13,020 nt of DNA, taken from contig JBGTGB010000211.1 in the NCBI GenBank assembly GCA_041746975.1, forward strand, positions 1-13,020, in the 5' to 3' direction. This document shows, in pieces, positions 1-6,460 of the stretch. The notes beneath the pieces were generated by a model. It had not been told where the DNA came from. It searched no databases and saw only the letters and a program-made list of their open reading frames with translations. The translations under genes and the position numbers were made by a program. The DNA is from Haliea sp041746975. GTDB lineage: Bacteria; Pseudomonadota; Gammaproteobacteria; Pseudomonadales; Halieaceae. The stretch's first letter is position 1, and each line of letters begins with the position of its first letter.

Positions 1-44
1 TATAAGGGCGCGCCGGAGTTTCCTCAACTGTTTCCTGGCGTATC

Positions 45-60
45 GCCCGCAGAAGCGGGC
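45..60 (-). terminator. Hairpin downstream of the caspase-like lipoprotein gene
   Basis: A perfect 6-bp inverted repeat (GCCCGC / GCGGGC) with a 4-nt loop lies 18 bp past the stop codon of the minus-strand gene. It has the stem and loop of an intrinsic terminator. No T-run follows it on the minus strand, so it may act as a weak or Rho-assisted terminator, or only as a 3'-end stabiliser. Confidence 0.4.
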
Positions 61-78
61 TCCCACGGGGTCAGGTGG

Positions 79-1659
79 TTAGCGCGCCACGAAGTAGAAC
101 TCACCCACCTCATCGCCCGCGCGCTTGATGGCCTTGAACTCAGGGTCCAGCCCGGGGAGGCTTTCATCCAGCAGGTCCAGCATGCTGAGAAACAGGGCGG
201 GGCCGGTGATCACCGCCTCATTGTCCTGCAGGGCTCGGATAAAGGCCTCGGCGAATACCGAGATGCCGGGGTCGCGCTCGCTGGCCAGGGGGAAATCCTG
301 GCCGGATGTCAGCAGCAGGCGCGACTTGTTGGGAAAGCGCAGGCCGATGTAGGCATCAGAGAGCAGGCTGTCGCGGCCGCTGGCCAGCAGGAAGGCCGGG
401 TTGTCCGCCAGCAGGCCGGCGAAAGCGGAGTCGGTGACCACCATGATGCGCCGGGCAGGCAGACGGGCCAGGTGGCTACTGACCTGTTCTGTGGGCACCC
501 AGAAGGTATCGTTGGGCGGTGGCTCGGCGTTCACCGGCAGCCAGTACCCGGCCTCATAGGCGCCCACGGGCCTGCGGTTGCCGTAGCCGGCGTAGTAGAT
601 CAGCAGGTTGTCGTTTTCCTGCAGGACGCCATTGAGCTGGTTGAGGGCGCGCAGCACGCCGACGTCGCTGGTGTTTTTCAACACCTGCACGGCGAAGCCA
701 TACTTGTCGCTGAGCACGCGGGCGATTTTGTCCACATCAGAGGCCGGGGTTTGCAGGTCATCCAGGAACTGGTAGCTGCCATTACCGATGACCAGGGCGT
801 AGTAGCGACCGTAATTGCGCCCATCTTTGGAAACGTCTGCGCCGGGTGTAGCGGTAGCGGCGCCAATGCTGACCAGACCGCTGTCCACCAGGGGTTCTGG
901 CGAGGTGACGGGAGCCGGTGCGGGCGCTGGAGCCGGCGTTGCAGAATCCGCCCGCGCGGCATCAGCCCGGGCCTTCTCGCGCTCGGCGCGCGCCTGGGCC
1001 ATCTGCTCGGCGAGCGTTACGTTCTGCGCCTGCAGGGCTACGTTTTCCTCGGCCTTGGCCAGCAGCGCCTGCTCCGCGTCGGACTTGTACACCAGTTGGT
1101 CCTCGGCCAATCCCCAGGCCTGACGATACCAGTTCAGGGCCAAGGCCTTGTCCTGAGGCACGCCCTTGCCGGCTTCGTAGAGAGTACCGAGATTGAACTG
1201 GGCGCCTTTGTGGCCCTGCTTCGCCGCGCGCTCAAACCAGAGGGCTGCCACTTCGTAGTTGGGCTCTGTGCCAAGTCCGCGCTCGAAAATTTCCCCGACG
1301 GAGTTCTGCGCGTCAGCGTCACCTCCTTCCGCAGCCGGCATCCAGACCCGCAGGGCTGTCTTGTAGTCCGCCCGGTCGAAGGCCACATACTCACCACCGC
1401 GGAGGCGGCAGTCCTGGGCTGTGGTACGGGTTGGTCGCCGCGGTGTCAGGTAGGTGGAATTGCCCAGCTGGCGTACCTGCCCCGGCAACAGGCAGTCTAC
1501 AATGTACAGGTCCGCGACTGCCGCCCCCTCGGGAATCTCGATCGGGCCGCTGGGGCCACCAGCGCAGGCGGCCAGCAAGACAGAGGCCGCGGCCGCCGCG
1601 AGAGCGTTGCGCGTGTTGCGGCCGACAGCGGTCCGAAGGGACGAAAAGACACTGGTCAT
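79..1659 (-). CDS. Sel1-repeat lipoprotein with a degenerate caspase-like (peptidase C14) domain
   Basis: A 526-aa protein starting at an ATG with a weak CAGG ribosome site. Residues 1-32 form a lipoprotein signal with lipobox LLAAC (Cys32), so the mature protein should be membrane-anchored and face the periplasm. Residues about 98-183 contain two Sel1-like (SLR) helical repeats (A-x-x-W-F-E-R-A-A-K-Q-G type). Residues about 192-238 are a charged Ala/Glu/Arg coiled coil, followed by a Pro-Ala linker (241-250). Residues about 283-526 match the caspase fold: RYYALVIGNGSY opening strand, DLQTPASDVDKIARVL, NLLIYYAG strand and IMVVTDSAFAG strand. In active caspases and metacaspases the last two strands end in the catalytic His (AGHG) and Cys (DSCxSG). 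Here these positions are Tyr359 (AGYG) and Ala412 (DSAFAG), so the domain is probably proteolytically dead and may be a scaffold or binding module. Divergent from the hydrolase gene. The fold assignment is good; the role is unknown. Confidence 0.85.
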   Translation of the reverse strand: MTSVFSSLRTAVGRNTRNALAAAAASVLLAACAGGPSGPIEIPEGAAVADLYIVDCLLPGQVRQLGNSTYLTPRRPTRTTAQDCRLRGGEYVAFDRADYKTALRVWMPAAEGGDADAQNSVGEIFERGLGTEPNYEVAALWFERAAKQGHKGAQFNLGTLYEAGKGVPQDKALALNWYRQAWGLAEDQLVYKSDAEQALLAKAEENVALQAQNVTLAEQMAQARAEREKARADAARADSATPAPAPAPAPVTSPEPLVDSGLVSIGAATATPGADVSKDGRNYGRYYALVIGNGSYQFLDDLQTPASDVDKIARVLSDKYGFAVQVLKNTSDVGVLRALNQLNGVLQENDNLLIYYAGYGNRRPVGAYEAGYWLPVNAEPPPNDTFWVPTEQVSSHLARLPARRIMVVTDSAFAGLLADNPAFLLASGRDSLLSDAYIGLRFPNKSRLLLTSGQDFPLASERDPGISVFAEAFIRALQDNEAVITGPALFLSMLDLLDESLPGLDPEFKAIKRAGDEVGEFYFVAR

Positions 1660-1685
1660 GGCAAAGGAACCTGCTTGTTATTCTC

Positions 1686-2528
1686 ATGGGAGTCCTGAAC
1701 ATAGTTCATTCGCGGAGCGGCCACAAGCGTCTGTGGCTGGTTATGCTAACCGTGTCGCTACTTGGTGCCTGCAGTGGCATTGGGGATGCACAACAGCTGG
1801 CCGACAGGTACGAACTCCAGCTGCAACAGGTCCCGGGCGGCCCCTTCCTCCTCCCGGTGCTGGCCCGGCCCGAACTGGCGCGGGGCGGGCGCCTGCATCT
1901 ATATATTGAGGGCGATGGGCGCCCCTGGCTGGGGCGGGAGCGGGCTGTCAACCCCACCGGCCGCGGTACCATTGGGTTGGAGCTGATGTTGGCGGACCCC
2001 AACCCGTCCCTGTTGCTGGGCCGGCCCTGTTATCACCAGCAGGGAGCACCCACCTCTCCCTGCGAGCCGGGCCTGTGGACCGAGGCCCGCTACTCGCAGG
2101 TAGTTCTGGACGCGCTGGCCGATGCGATGCAGCGGCTACTGGCCGAGTACCAGCCCCGCTCACTGGTGTTGGTAGGGTTCAGCGGTGGCGGCGTGCTGGC
2201 ACTGCTGCTGGCGCAGCAGCAGACGCTACCGACCACGGTGATCACGGTGTCCAGCAACCTCGACACGGCAGCCTGGACCGAACACCACCGGCATCTGCCA
2301 CTGACGGGCTCCCTGAACCCGACGCTGGAAATAGCACCCGGCGCAGCCTTCAGGCAGGTTCACCTCGCTGGCAGCCGAGACAGCGTGGTGCCGCCCGCAA
2401 CAACGGTTGGCTACCGGGAGCGCCACCCCGCCGCCGAATACTGGCTATATGAAGATTTCGACCACAGCTGCTGCTGGGTGAAAGCATGGCCGGCGCTTCT
2501 GGCCCAGGTGCTGGCCAGCAGCAACTGA
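1686..2528 (+). CDS. Alpha/beta-hydrolase lipoprotein
   Basis: A 280-aa protein. I chose the ATG at 1686 because it gives a proper lipoprotein signal: basic n-region (RSGHKR), hydrophobic LWLVMLTVSLLG and a lipobox ending at Cys29. The same frame stays open much further upstream, but that part is antisense to the neighbour. A later ATG (1743) would remove the basic n-region. No strong Shine-Dalgarno precedes the ATG. The body looks like an alpha/beta-hydrolase: a strand with an IEGDGRPW segment (oxyanion region, about 74-81), the nucleophile elbow G-F-S-G-G with Ser166, a probable acid at Asp232 (SRDSVVPP) and a probable base at His260 (DHSCCW). Cys115 and Cys126 could form a periplasmic disulfide. 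The substrate is not evident; esterase or lipase-like activity is the generic guess. The gene ends 21 bp before the end of the convergent kinase gene. Confidence 0.8.
   Translation: MGVLNIVHSRSGHKRLWLVMLTVSLLGACSGIGDAQQLADRYELQLQQVPGGPFLLPVLARPELARGGRLHLYIEGDGRPWLGRERAVNPTGRGTIGLELMLADPNPSLLLGRPCYHQQGAPTSPCEPGLWTEARYSQVVLDALADAMQRLLAEYQPRSLVLVGFSGGGVLALLLAQQQTLPTTVITVSSNLDTAAWTEHHRHLPLTGSLNPTLEIAPGAAFRQVHLAGSRDSVVPPATTVGYRERHPAAEYWLYEDFDHSCCWVKAWPALLAQVLASSN
1698..1726 (-). promoter_or_regulatory. Candidate sigma70-type promoter for the caspase-like gene
   Basis: On the minus strand a -35-like TTGTGG (1721-1726) is separated by exactly 17 bp from a -10-like TATGTT (1698-1703). Initiation would fall near 1691, about 32 nt before the ATG at 1659. 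The match is moderate (3/6 and 4/6). It lies inside the first codons of the divergent hydrolase gene, which follows from the 26-bp spacing between the two starts. Inference only. Confidence 0.3.
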
Positions 2529-2549
2529 ACGGCACGCCGGCCGCCGAGA

Positions 2550-4094
2550 TTATTCAGGATTCAGCTGCGCGTGCAGCGTATCCCGTACCCGTCCCAGCTG
2601 CTTGTTGTTGGCCAGGTACTCGTTCTCCTCGGCGTAGGCGTCAATGAGTTTGAGGAGATACCCCTGCTGCCGCGGCGTAACCATGGTCGGAGCCACTTCT
2701 ACCAGGTGCTGAACCAGCATGTTCAAGCCATTCTCTGCTTCAGGGTTGCGCGGGTGCAGCGCATAGGCGGCAATGAAATAGCGGGAGGCGCCGTCCCAGT
2801 CACCGATTTGGGCAGATTGCTGGCCACGGTCAATCTGGCTGCGGAACTCGTTCTGGACCTGCGCAGGCAGCTCTGCGAAGGGCACCGCCGGACCCTCGGG
2901 CTTGCTCGCTTCCCAGGCAAAGTAGCCCGACGCCAGCGCCAGCAGCAAGACCATTGCCATCAGGATCCGGTTGCGCCTGCTGGTGCCGGAAAACTCTTTC
3001 AGGAACTGTTCCGCCGAAGGTGTCCGGTCCGCTCGCTCCAGGGCGATGGCGCCGGCTATGGCCCGCCACTGATGGCGTTTCATGCCCTTGATAGGCTGCG
3101 GCATCAGACCCTGCTCCAGCGCGTCCAGCGCCGTTCTGCCGCCATAGGGATGGGCGCCCGCGTACAGCTGGTAGGCGATCAACCCAAGCGCGTAGACGTC
3201 GTCCGCGGGGTGGGGATCGCTTTCCCGGCGCAGCATTTCCAGGGAGGCATAGCGCAGGGTCATGGCCCCCAGCTCGCCGGCGTCGAAACTGTCCTTTTGC
3301 ACCGCGGAATCCATAATCCGCGCGATGCCGAAATCGAGGATCTTGACCCGGCCTTCAGTGGTAACAAACACGTTGTCGGGCTTGAAATCCGAGTGCACGA
3401 GACCATTTTCATGCGCGTAGGCGAGGCCGCTCGCCATCTGCTCGATCAGCGTCTCTATGTCCGGCTCCTTGCCCTCGGCGAACTTGATTTTCTTGAGACC
3501 TGAGAGGTCATCACCCTGCAGCATCTCCATCGTCATGTAGACCCGGTCGCCGTCACGGTCGAAGTCGTACACGGTCAGCACGTTGGGGTGGGCGAGCTGT
3601 TGCGATTTTTTCGCTTCCCGCTGCAGGCTGATCAGGGCCTTGGGATGGCGACTGAACTCTTCGCCGAGGAACTTGATGGCGACCCAGGGGTTGTCGTCGT
3701 TGGCTTCTTCCTTGCGCAGGTCCCGTGCCTTGTAGACCTGGCCCATGCCACCCTTGCCCAGGCGGGACTCGAGGACGAAACGGTCCTTGATGACGTTGCT
3801 CGAATGAGGCACATAGCTGCGCCCGGTCAGGGGCGATGCACCGGCGTTGGTATTGAGCCGGGTGGAGTCCTCATCGATCGCACGAGTGGGTAGCTCCGCG
3901 GCGGTGTGCATGCCGGGGCCCTCGGTGGCGGCGGGGATTGCCAGCAGGGTTTCATCCTCATTGCCCTCGGGCAGGTGAGGCCGTGGGTCGGGGTCGGACT
4001 CCGGGGCCAGGTAGGTCTGATCCGAGACATCAGCCAGAACCGTTTTGGCACCTTCCTCGCCAGAATGTTCTTGTTTTTCTTTTTCCCGCGCCAT
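2550..4094 (-). CDS. Membrane-anchored Hanks-type Ser/Thr protein kinase
   Basis: A 514-aa protein. I chose the ATG at 4094 over the upstream in-frame GTG at 4148 because GGAG sits 8 nt before it. Residues 1-100 are acidic, probably disordered and rich in Thr. The kinase domain (about 105-365) shows the glycine loop GKGGMG (113-118), VAIKFL with Lys141, an alpha-C Glu about 160, the catalytic loop HSDFKPDN (Asp236, Lys238, Asn241), DFG (254-256) and subdomain IX DDVYALG. The Arg of the HRD motif is Ser, making it a non-RD kinase, and the APE motif reads SLE (284-286). One transmembrane helix (about 376-393) follows, then a C-terminal domain of about 120 aa with TPR-like helices (GDWDGASRYFIAAYALHPRNPEA) expected in the periplasm. 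All ATP- and Mg-binding residues are present, so it should be active and phosphorylate cytoplasmic targets in response to an envelope cue. No partner phosphatase or FHA gene is adjacent. It is convergent with the hydrolase gene. Confidence 0.9.
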   Translation of the reverse strand: MAREKEKQEHSGEEGAKTVLADVSDQTYLAPESDPDPRPHLPEGNEDETLLAIPAATEGPGMHTAAELPTRAIDEDSTRLNTNAGASPLTGRSYVPHSSNVIKDRFVLESRLGKGGMGQVYKARDLRKEEANDDNPWVAIKFLGEEFSRHPKALISLQREAKKSQQLAHPNVLTVYDFDRDGDRVYMTMEMLQGDDLSGLKKIKFAEGKEPDIETLIEQMASGLAYAHENGLVHSDFKPDNVFVTTEGRVKILDFGIARIMDSAVQKDSFDAGELGAMTLRYASLEMLRRESDPHPADDVYALGLIAYQLYAGAHPYGGRTALDALEQGLMPQPIKGMKRHQWRAIAGAIALERADRTPSAEQFLKEFSGTSRRNRILMAMVLLLALASGYFAWEASKPEGPAVPFAELPAQVQNEFRSQIDRGQQSAQIGDWDGASRYFIAAYALHPRNPEAENGLNMLVQHLVEVAPTMVTPRQQGYLLKLIDAYAEENEYLANNKQLGRVRDTLHAQLNPE

Positions 4095-4344
4095 GCCGGA
4101 GACTCCAGTGCCAGTATTCGCAGCCCCTATCCTACCTGTTGGCGGCACTATTTCGAAAAGAATACGCAGGAATCCAGGCTCAATGCTTAGGCCATCTGGA
4201 ACTATAAAAAATCCTCTATATAAAAAAATGTTCTCTGAATACCAGAAATAGACGCGTGCAAAGAAATAAACAGTCTTGTAATCTGCGAAAAACTTAAATG
4301 TCTAGCACTTTTATTTCTTAAAAAAGATGTTTCTAAGCACGTAC

Positions 4345-4361
4345 CAGACTTAAAAAGTCTG
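4345..4361. repeat. Perfect 7-3-7 palindrome, possible operator
   Basis: CAGACTT-AAA-AAGTCTG is a perfect inverted repeat with 7-bp arms and a 3-bp centre. It sits about 40 bp upstream of the extended -10 element of the plus-strand gene. The size and symmetry suit a dimeric helix-turn-helix regulator. As an RNA hairpin it would have a tight loop and no T-run, so a terminator is less likely. The cognate protein is unknown. Confidence 0.4.
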
Positions 4362-4396
4362 CATCCGCGGACATGGCTAGTGAGTCAGAGCGACAG

Positions 4397-4405
4397 TGCT
4401 ATACT
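4397..4405 (+). promoter_or_regulatory. Extended -10 promoter (TGCTATACT)
   Basis: TG-n-TATACT matches the extended -10 consensus (TGnTATAAT) with one mismatch. No good -35 hexamer lies 16-18 bp upstream, which is tolerated at extended -10 promoters. The start would fall near 4412, giving a leader of about 43 nt before the ATG at 4455 and its strong ribosome site. Confidence 0.5.
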
Positions 4406-4454
4406 CGGCTGCAACAAGTGCGCATCCGGCTGTCCGGGGAGGAGTATTCAAATA

Positions 4455-5021
4455 ATGAAACGGCACTTTTACCTCAGTGATGATCTCGACGAGCTGGAGC
4501 AGGTAGAGCTCGATCTGGAGTCAGCGGGCGTTTCCACCCCACAGATCCATGTCCTCAGCGAGGACGATGCGGGCGTGCAGACGCACCACCTCAACGGCGT
4601 GGAAGCAGTGCTCCGCAAGGATGTGGTCCATGGCACAGAGCGCGGTGCAGTAATCGGCGCCATTGGCGCAGCCCTGGTCCTGCTTGCCACCTGGGCGACG
4701 GGCATCGCCGATACCATCACCTGGGTTCCACCGATTTTTCTCGCCATCATTGTGCTTGGATTCTGCACCTGGGAAGGCGGGCTGATCGGGATACAGGAGC
4801 CGCATTCCGATTTCAAACGCTTCACCGAGGATTTGCGGGCCGGCAGGCACGTGCTGTTTGTCGATGTGAGTCAGGAACAGGAAGAGATCCTGCACCGCAT
4901 TGTTAGTGCCCACCCCAAATTGAAAGACGCCGGCGAGGGCCCTGCGGCGCCCGGCTGGTTCATACGCGCCCGGACGAAAATGGAAGACCTGATGAAAGGT
5001 ACCGCCTGGCGACACCAGTAA
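4455..5021 (+). CDS. Small membrane protein of the DUF1269-like type
   Basis: A 188-aa protein. I chose the ATG at 4455 because GGGGAGGAG lies about 10 nt before it; the longer in-frame GTG at 4380 lies upstream of the predicted promoter. Layout: a soluble alpha/beta N-terminal part (MKRHFYLSDDLDELEQVELDLESAG; a 'slider'-like fold that pairs with IHVLSEDDAG), a central hydrophobic segment (about 64-108) with Gly/Ala-rich helices (GAVIGAIGAALVLL and PPIFLAIIVLGF), then a second soluble part ending FVDVSQEQEEILHRIVSAHP. This arrangement resembles DUF1269/'general stress' membrane proteins that are sometimes mislabelled as NAD/FAD-utilising enzymes. No catalytic motif is visible. It lies 75 bp upstream of the oxidase operon on the same strand and may be co-transcribed with it. 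Function unknown. Confidence 0.75.
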   Translation: MKRHFYLSDDLDELEQVELDLESAGVSTPQIHVLSEDDAGVQTHHLNGVEAVLRKDVVHGTERGAVIGAIGAALVLLATWATGIADTITWVPPIFLAIIVLGFCTWEGGLIGIQEPHSDFKRFTEDLRAGRHVLFVDVSQEQEEILHRIVSAHPKLKDAGEGPAAPGWFIRARTKMEDLMKGTAWRHQ

Positions 5022-5096
5022 CACTCACATAACAATAATTGCTCCGCAGCGGCCGGGGGGGTCCGATCGCCAGCTGCGCGAGTACATGGAGGTGGC

Positions 5097-6449
5097 ATGA
5101 AAATAGTGATTGCGCTGGTTCTACTGGTGCTTGGTTCACTGGTCTTTCATTGGTGGAGTCCCTGGTATTTTACGCCGCTGGCGTCTAACTGGGGCACGAT
5201 CGACACCACGATCACCATTACCCTGTGGATCACCGGCATTGTTTTCGTCGCCGTCAATCTGTTCCTCGCCCTGGCAGTATTCCGCTACCGCTATTCCGCC
5301 ACCCGCCGTGCGGACTATGAACCGGAAAACGCCTCCCTGGAAAAATGGCTCACAGGCATCACTACCGTTGGCATTGTCGCCATGCTGGCGCCCGGGCTGG
5401 TGGTCTGGGCGGACTTTATCAAGGTGCCTGAAGACGCCGACGTCATCGAGGTGTTCGGCGAGCAGTGGCAGTGGAGCTATCGTTTCCCTGGCGCTGACGG
5501 CCAGTTGGGGGAGGTGGACGCCCGCTTCATGTCGGCCGAAAACCCTTTCGGCATGAGCCCAAATGATCCCGCCGGCGCCGATGACATTCTGGTCCGGGGG
5601 GAGGACCTGCGCCTGCCGCTGGACCGCCCCGTCAAGGTCCTGCTGCGGTCACGGGACGTGTTGCACAATTTCGCAGTTCCCCAGTTCCGGGTGAAGATGG
5701 ATATGGTGCCCGGTACTGTCAGCTACGTCTGGTTTACTCCCACCCGCACCGGTCGCTTCGATGTGATGTGCATGGAGCTGTGCGGCATCGCCCACTACGC
5801 CATGCGTGGCAATGTCATCGTGGAGGAACCGGAGGACTTCGCCCAATGGCTTGAAGGGCAGCGTACCTGGGCTGAAATCCAGGGGGATGCCGCAGGCGAT
5901 CCGGTAGCCGGAAAGGCGCAATACGCTGTGTGTGCCGCCTGCCACGGTGCCAATGGCGAAGGCAATCAGGCCATGAATGCACCACAGCTGGCCGGCATGC
6001 CGGCCTGGTATCTGCAGCGGCAACTGAAACACTACCAGCAGGGTATCCGCGGTGCGCACGAGGCCGATACCTTCGGCCAGCAAATGGCGCCCATGGCCGG
6101 CGTCCTGGTCAGCGGGGAAGCGGTGCGGGATGTTTCCACCTGGCTGGCTTCACTACCGGCGGCTCAGCTGGCAAGTACGGTCAGTGGCGACCCACGCCGG
6201 GGCGAAGCCCACTACAACAGCTGCGGCGCCTGTCACGGCAGCCGGGCCCAGGGCAACGAAGCTCTGCAGGCACCTGGTCTGGTCGGCCTGCAGGACTGGT
6301 ACATCCGCCAGCAGCTGGAGAACTTCCGCAAGGGCGTGCGCGGCGGCCACAGCGACGACCGCTACGGCCAGCAGATGGTCCTGATGGCCCGCTCGCTGCA
6401 ACACGAGCAGTCCATCGACGACCTGCTCTCCTACCTGAACACGCTTTGA
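5097..6449 (+). CDS. coxB: Cytochrome c oxidase subunit II fused to two cytochrome c domains
   Basis: A 450-aa protein; GGAGGT lies just before the ATG. It receives electrons through its own haems c and CuA and passes them to subunit I. Hydrophobic helices lie at about 3-18, 36-62 and 84-107 (subunit II usually has two; the first may be a signal or an extra anchor). The CuA domain has the aromatic QWQW patch (123-126), His190 and the C-x-E-x-C-G-x-x-H-x-x-M ligand set: Cys225, Glu227, Cys229, His233 and Met236. Two CxxCH haem sites follow, at Cys279-His283 and Cys376-His380. Each is followed by a matching block (WY-x(4)-QL ... GxRGxH ... FGQQM/YGQQM) that supplies the candidate Met axial ligands. 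At 450 aa it is longer than plain subunit II or the usual mono-haem fusion. It starts the oxidase operon, 11 bp before subunit I. AATAAT at 5034-5039 is a weak candidate -10. Confidence 0.95.
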   Translation: MKIVIALVLLVLGSLVFHWWSPWYFTPLASNWGTIDTTITITLWITGIVFVAVNLFLALAVFRYRYSATRRADYEPENASLEKWLTGITTVGIVAMLAPGLVVWADFIKVPEDADVIEVFGEQWQWSYRFPGADGQLGEVDARFMSAENPFGMSPNDPAGADDILVRGEDLRLPLDRPVKVLLRSRDVLHNFAVPQFRVKMDMVPGTVSYVWFTPTRTGRFDVMCMELCGIAHYAMRGNVIVEEPEDFAQWLEGQRTWAEIQGDAAGDPVAGKAQYAVCAACHGANGEGNQAMNAPQLAGMPAWYLQRQLKHYQQGIRGAHEADTFGQQMAPMAGVLVSGEAVRDVSTWLASLPAAQLASTVSGDPRRGEAHYNSCGACHGSRAQGNEALQAPGLVGLQDWYIRQQLENFRKGVRGGHSDDRYGQQMVLMARSLQHEQSIDDLLSYLNTL

Positions 6450-6460
6450 GGGAAAAAGGC

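Larger units (their letters stand above)
4095..4454. promoter_or_regulatory. Gene-free, AT-rich divergent control region
   Basis: This 360-bp stretch separates the kinase start (minus) from the membrane-protein start (plus). From about 4190 to 4360 it is markedly AT-rich against a GC-rich background. It holds several A-tracts (4207-4212, 4223-4229, 4288-4292, 4320-4325), a perfect palindrome at 4345-4361 and an extended -10 element at 4397-4405. A TATAGT hexamer on the minus strand (4202-4207) could be a -10 for the kinase, but I see no convincing -35 for it. No open frame here has a credible ribosome site. Confidence 0.6.

Noticed and set aside
472..1698. Long plus-strand ORF opposite the caspase-like gene
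   Set aside because: It is antisense to a gene with a clear signal peptide, repeats and domain; its translation shows no recognisable motif.
2529..2549. Bidirectional terminator between the convergent hydrolase and kinase genes
   Set aside because: The 21-bp gap is GC-rich with a short GCCGGC palindrome but no adequate stem or T-run.
79..4094. Caspase-like protein, hydrolase and kinase as an antiphage defence island
   Set aside because: The caspase domain lacks catalytic residues, both non-kinase proteins are secreted lipoproteins, the genes do not form one operon, and no nuclease, nucleotide cyclase, integrase or phage remnant is nearby.
4095..4148. Longer kinase start at GTG 4148
   Set aside because: The ATG at 4094 has GGAG at 8-nt spacing and begins a polar stretch typical of such kinases; the extension adds nothing recognisable.
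4380..4454. In-frame GTG extension of the membrane protein containing a CxxCxxxCP ferredoxin-like string
   Set aside because: The extended -10 promoter lies inside it, no ribosome site precedes the GTG, and the ATG at 4455 has a strong Shine-Dalgarno. The cysteine pattern is probably coincidental.
5930..6460. Long upstream extension of the subunit I frame through coxB
   Set aside because: It is an out-of-frame shadow of the subunit II gene; the conserved N-terminus of subunit I begins at the ATG at 6461 with its own ribosome site.
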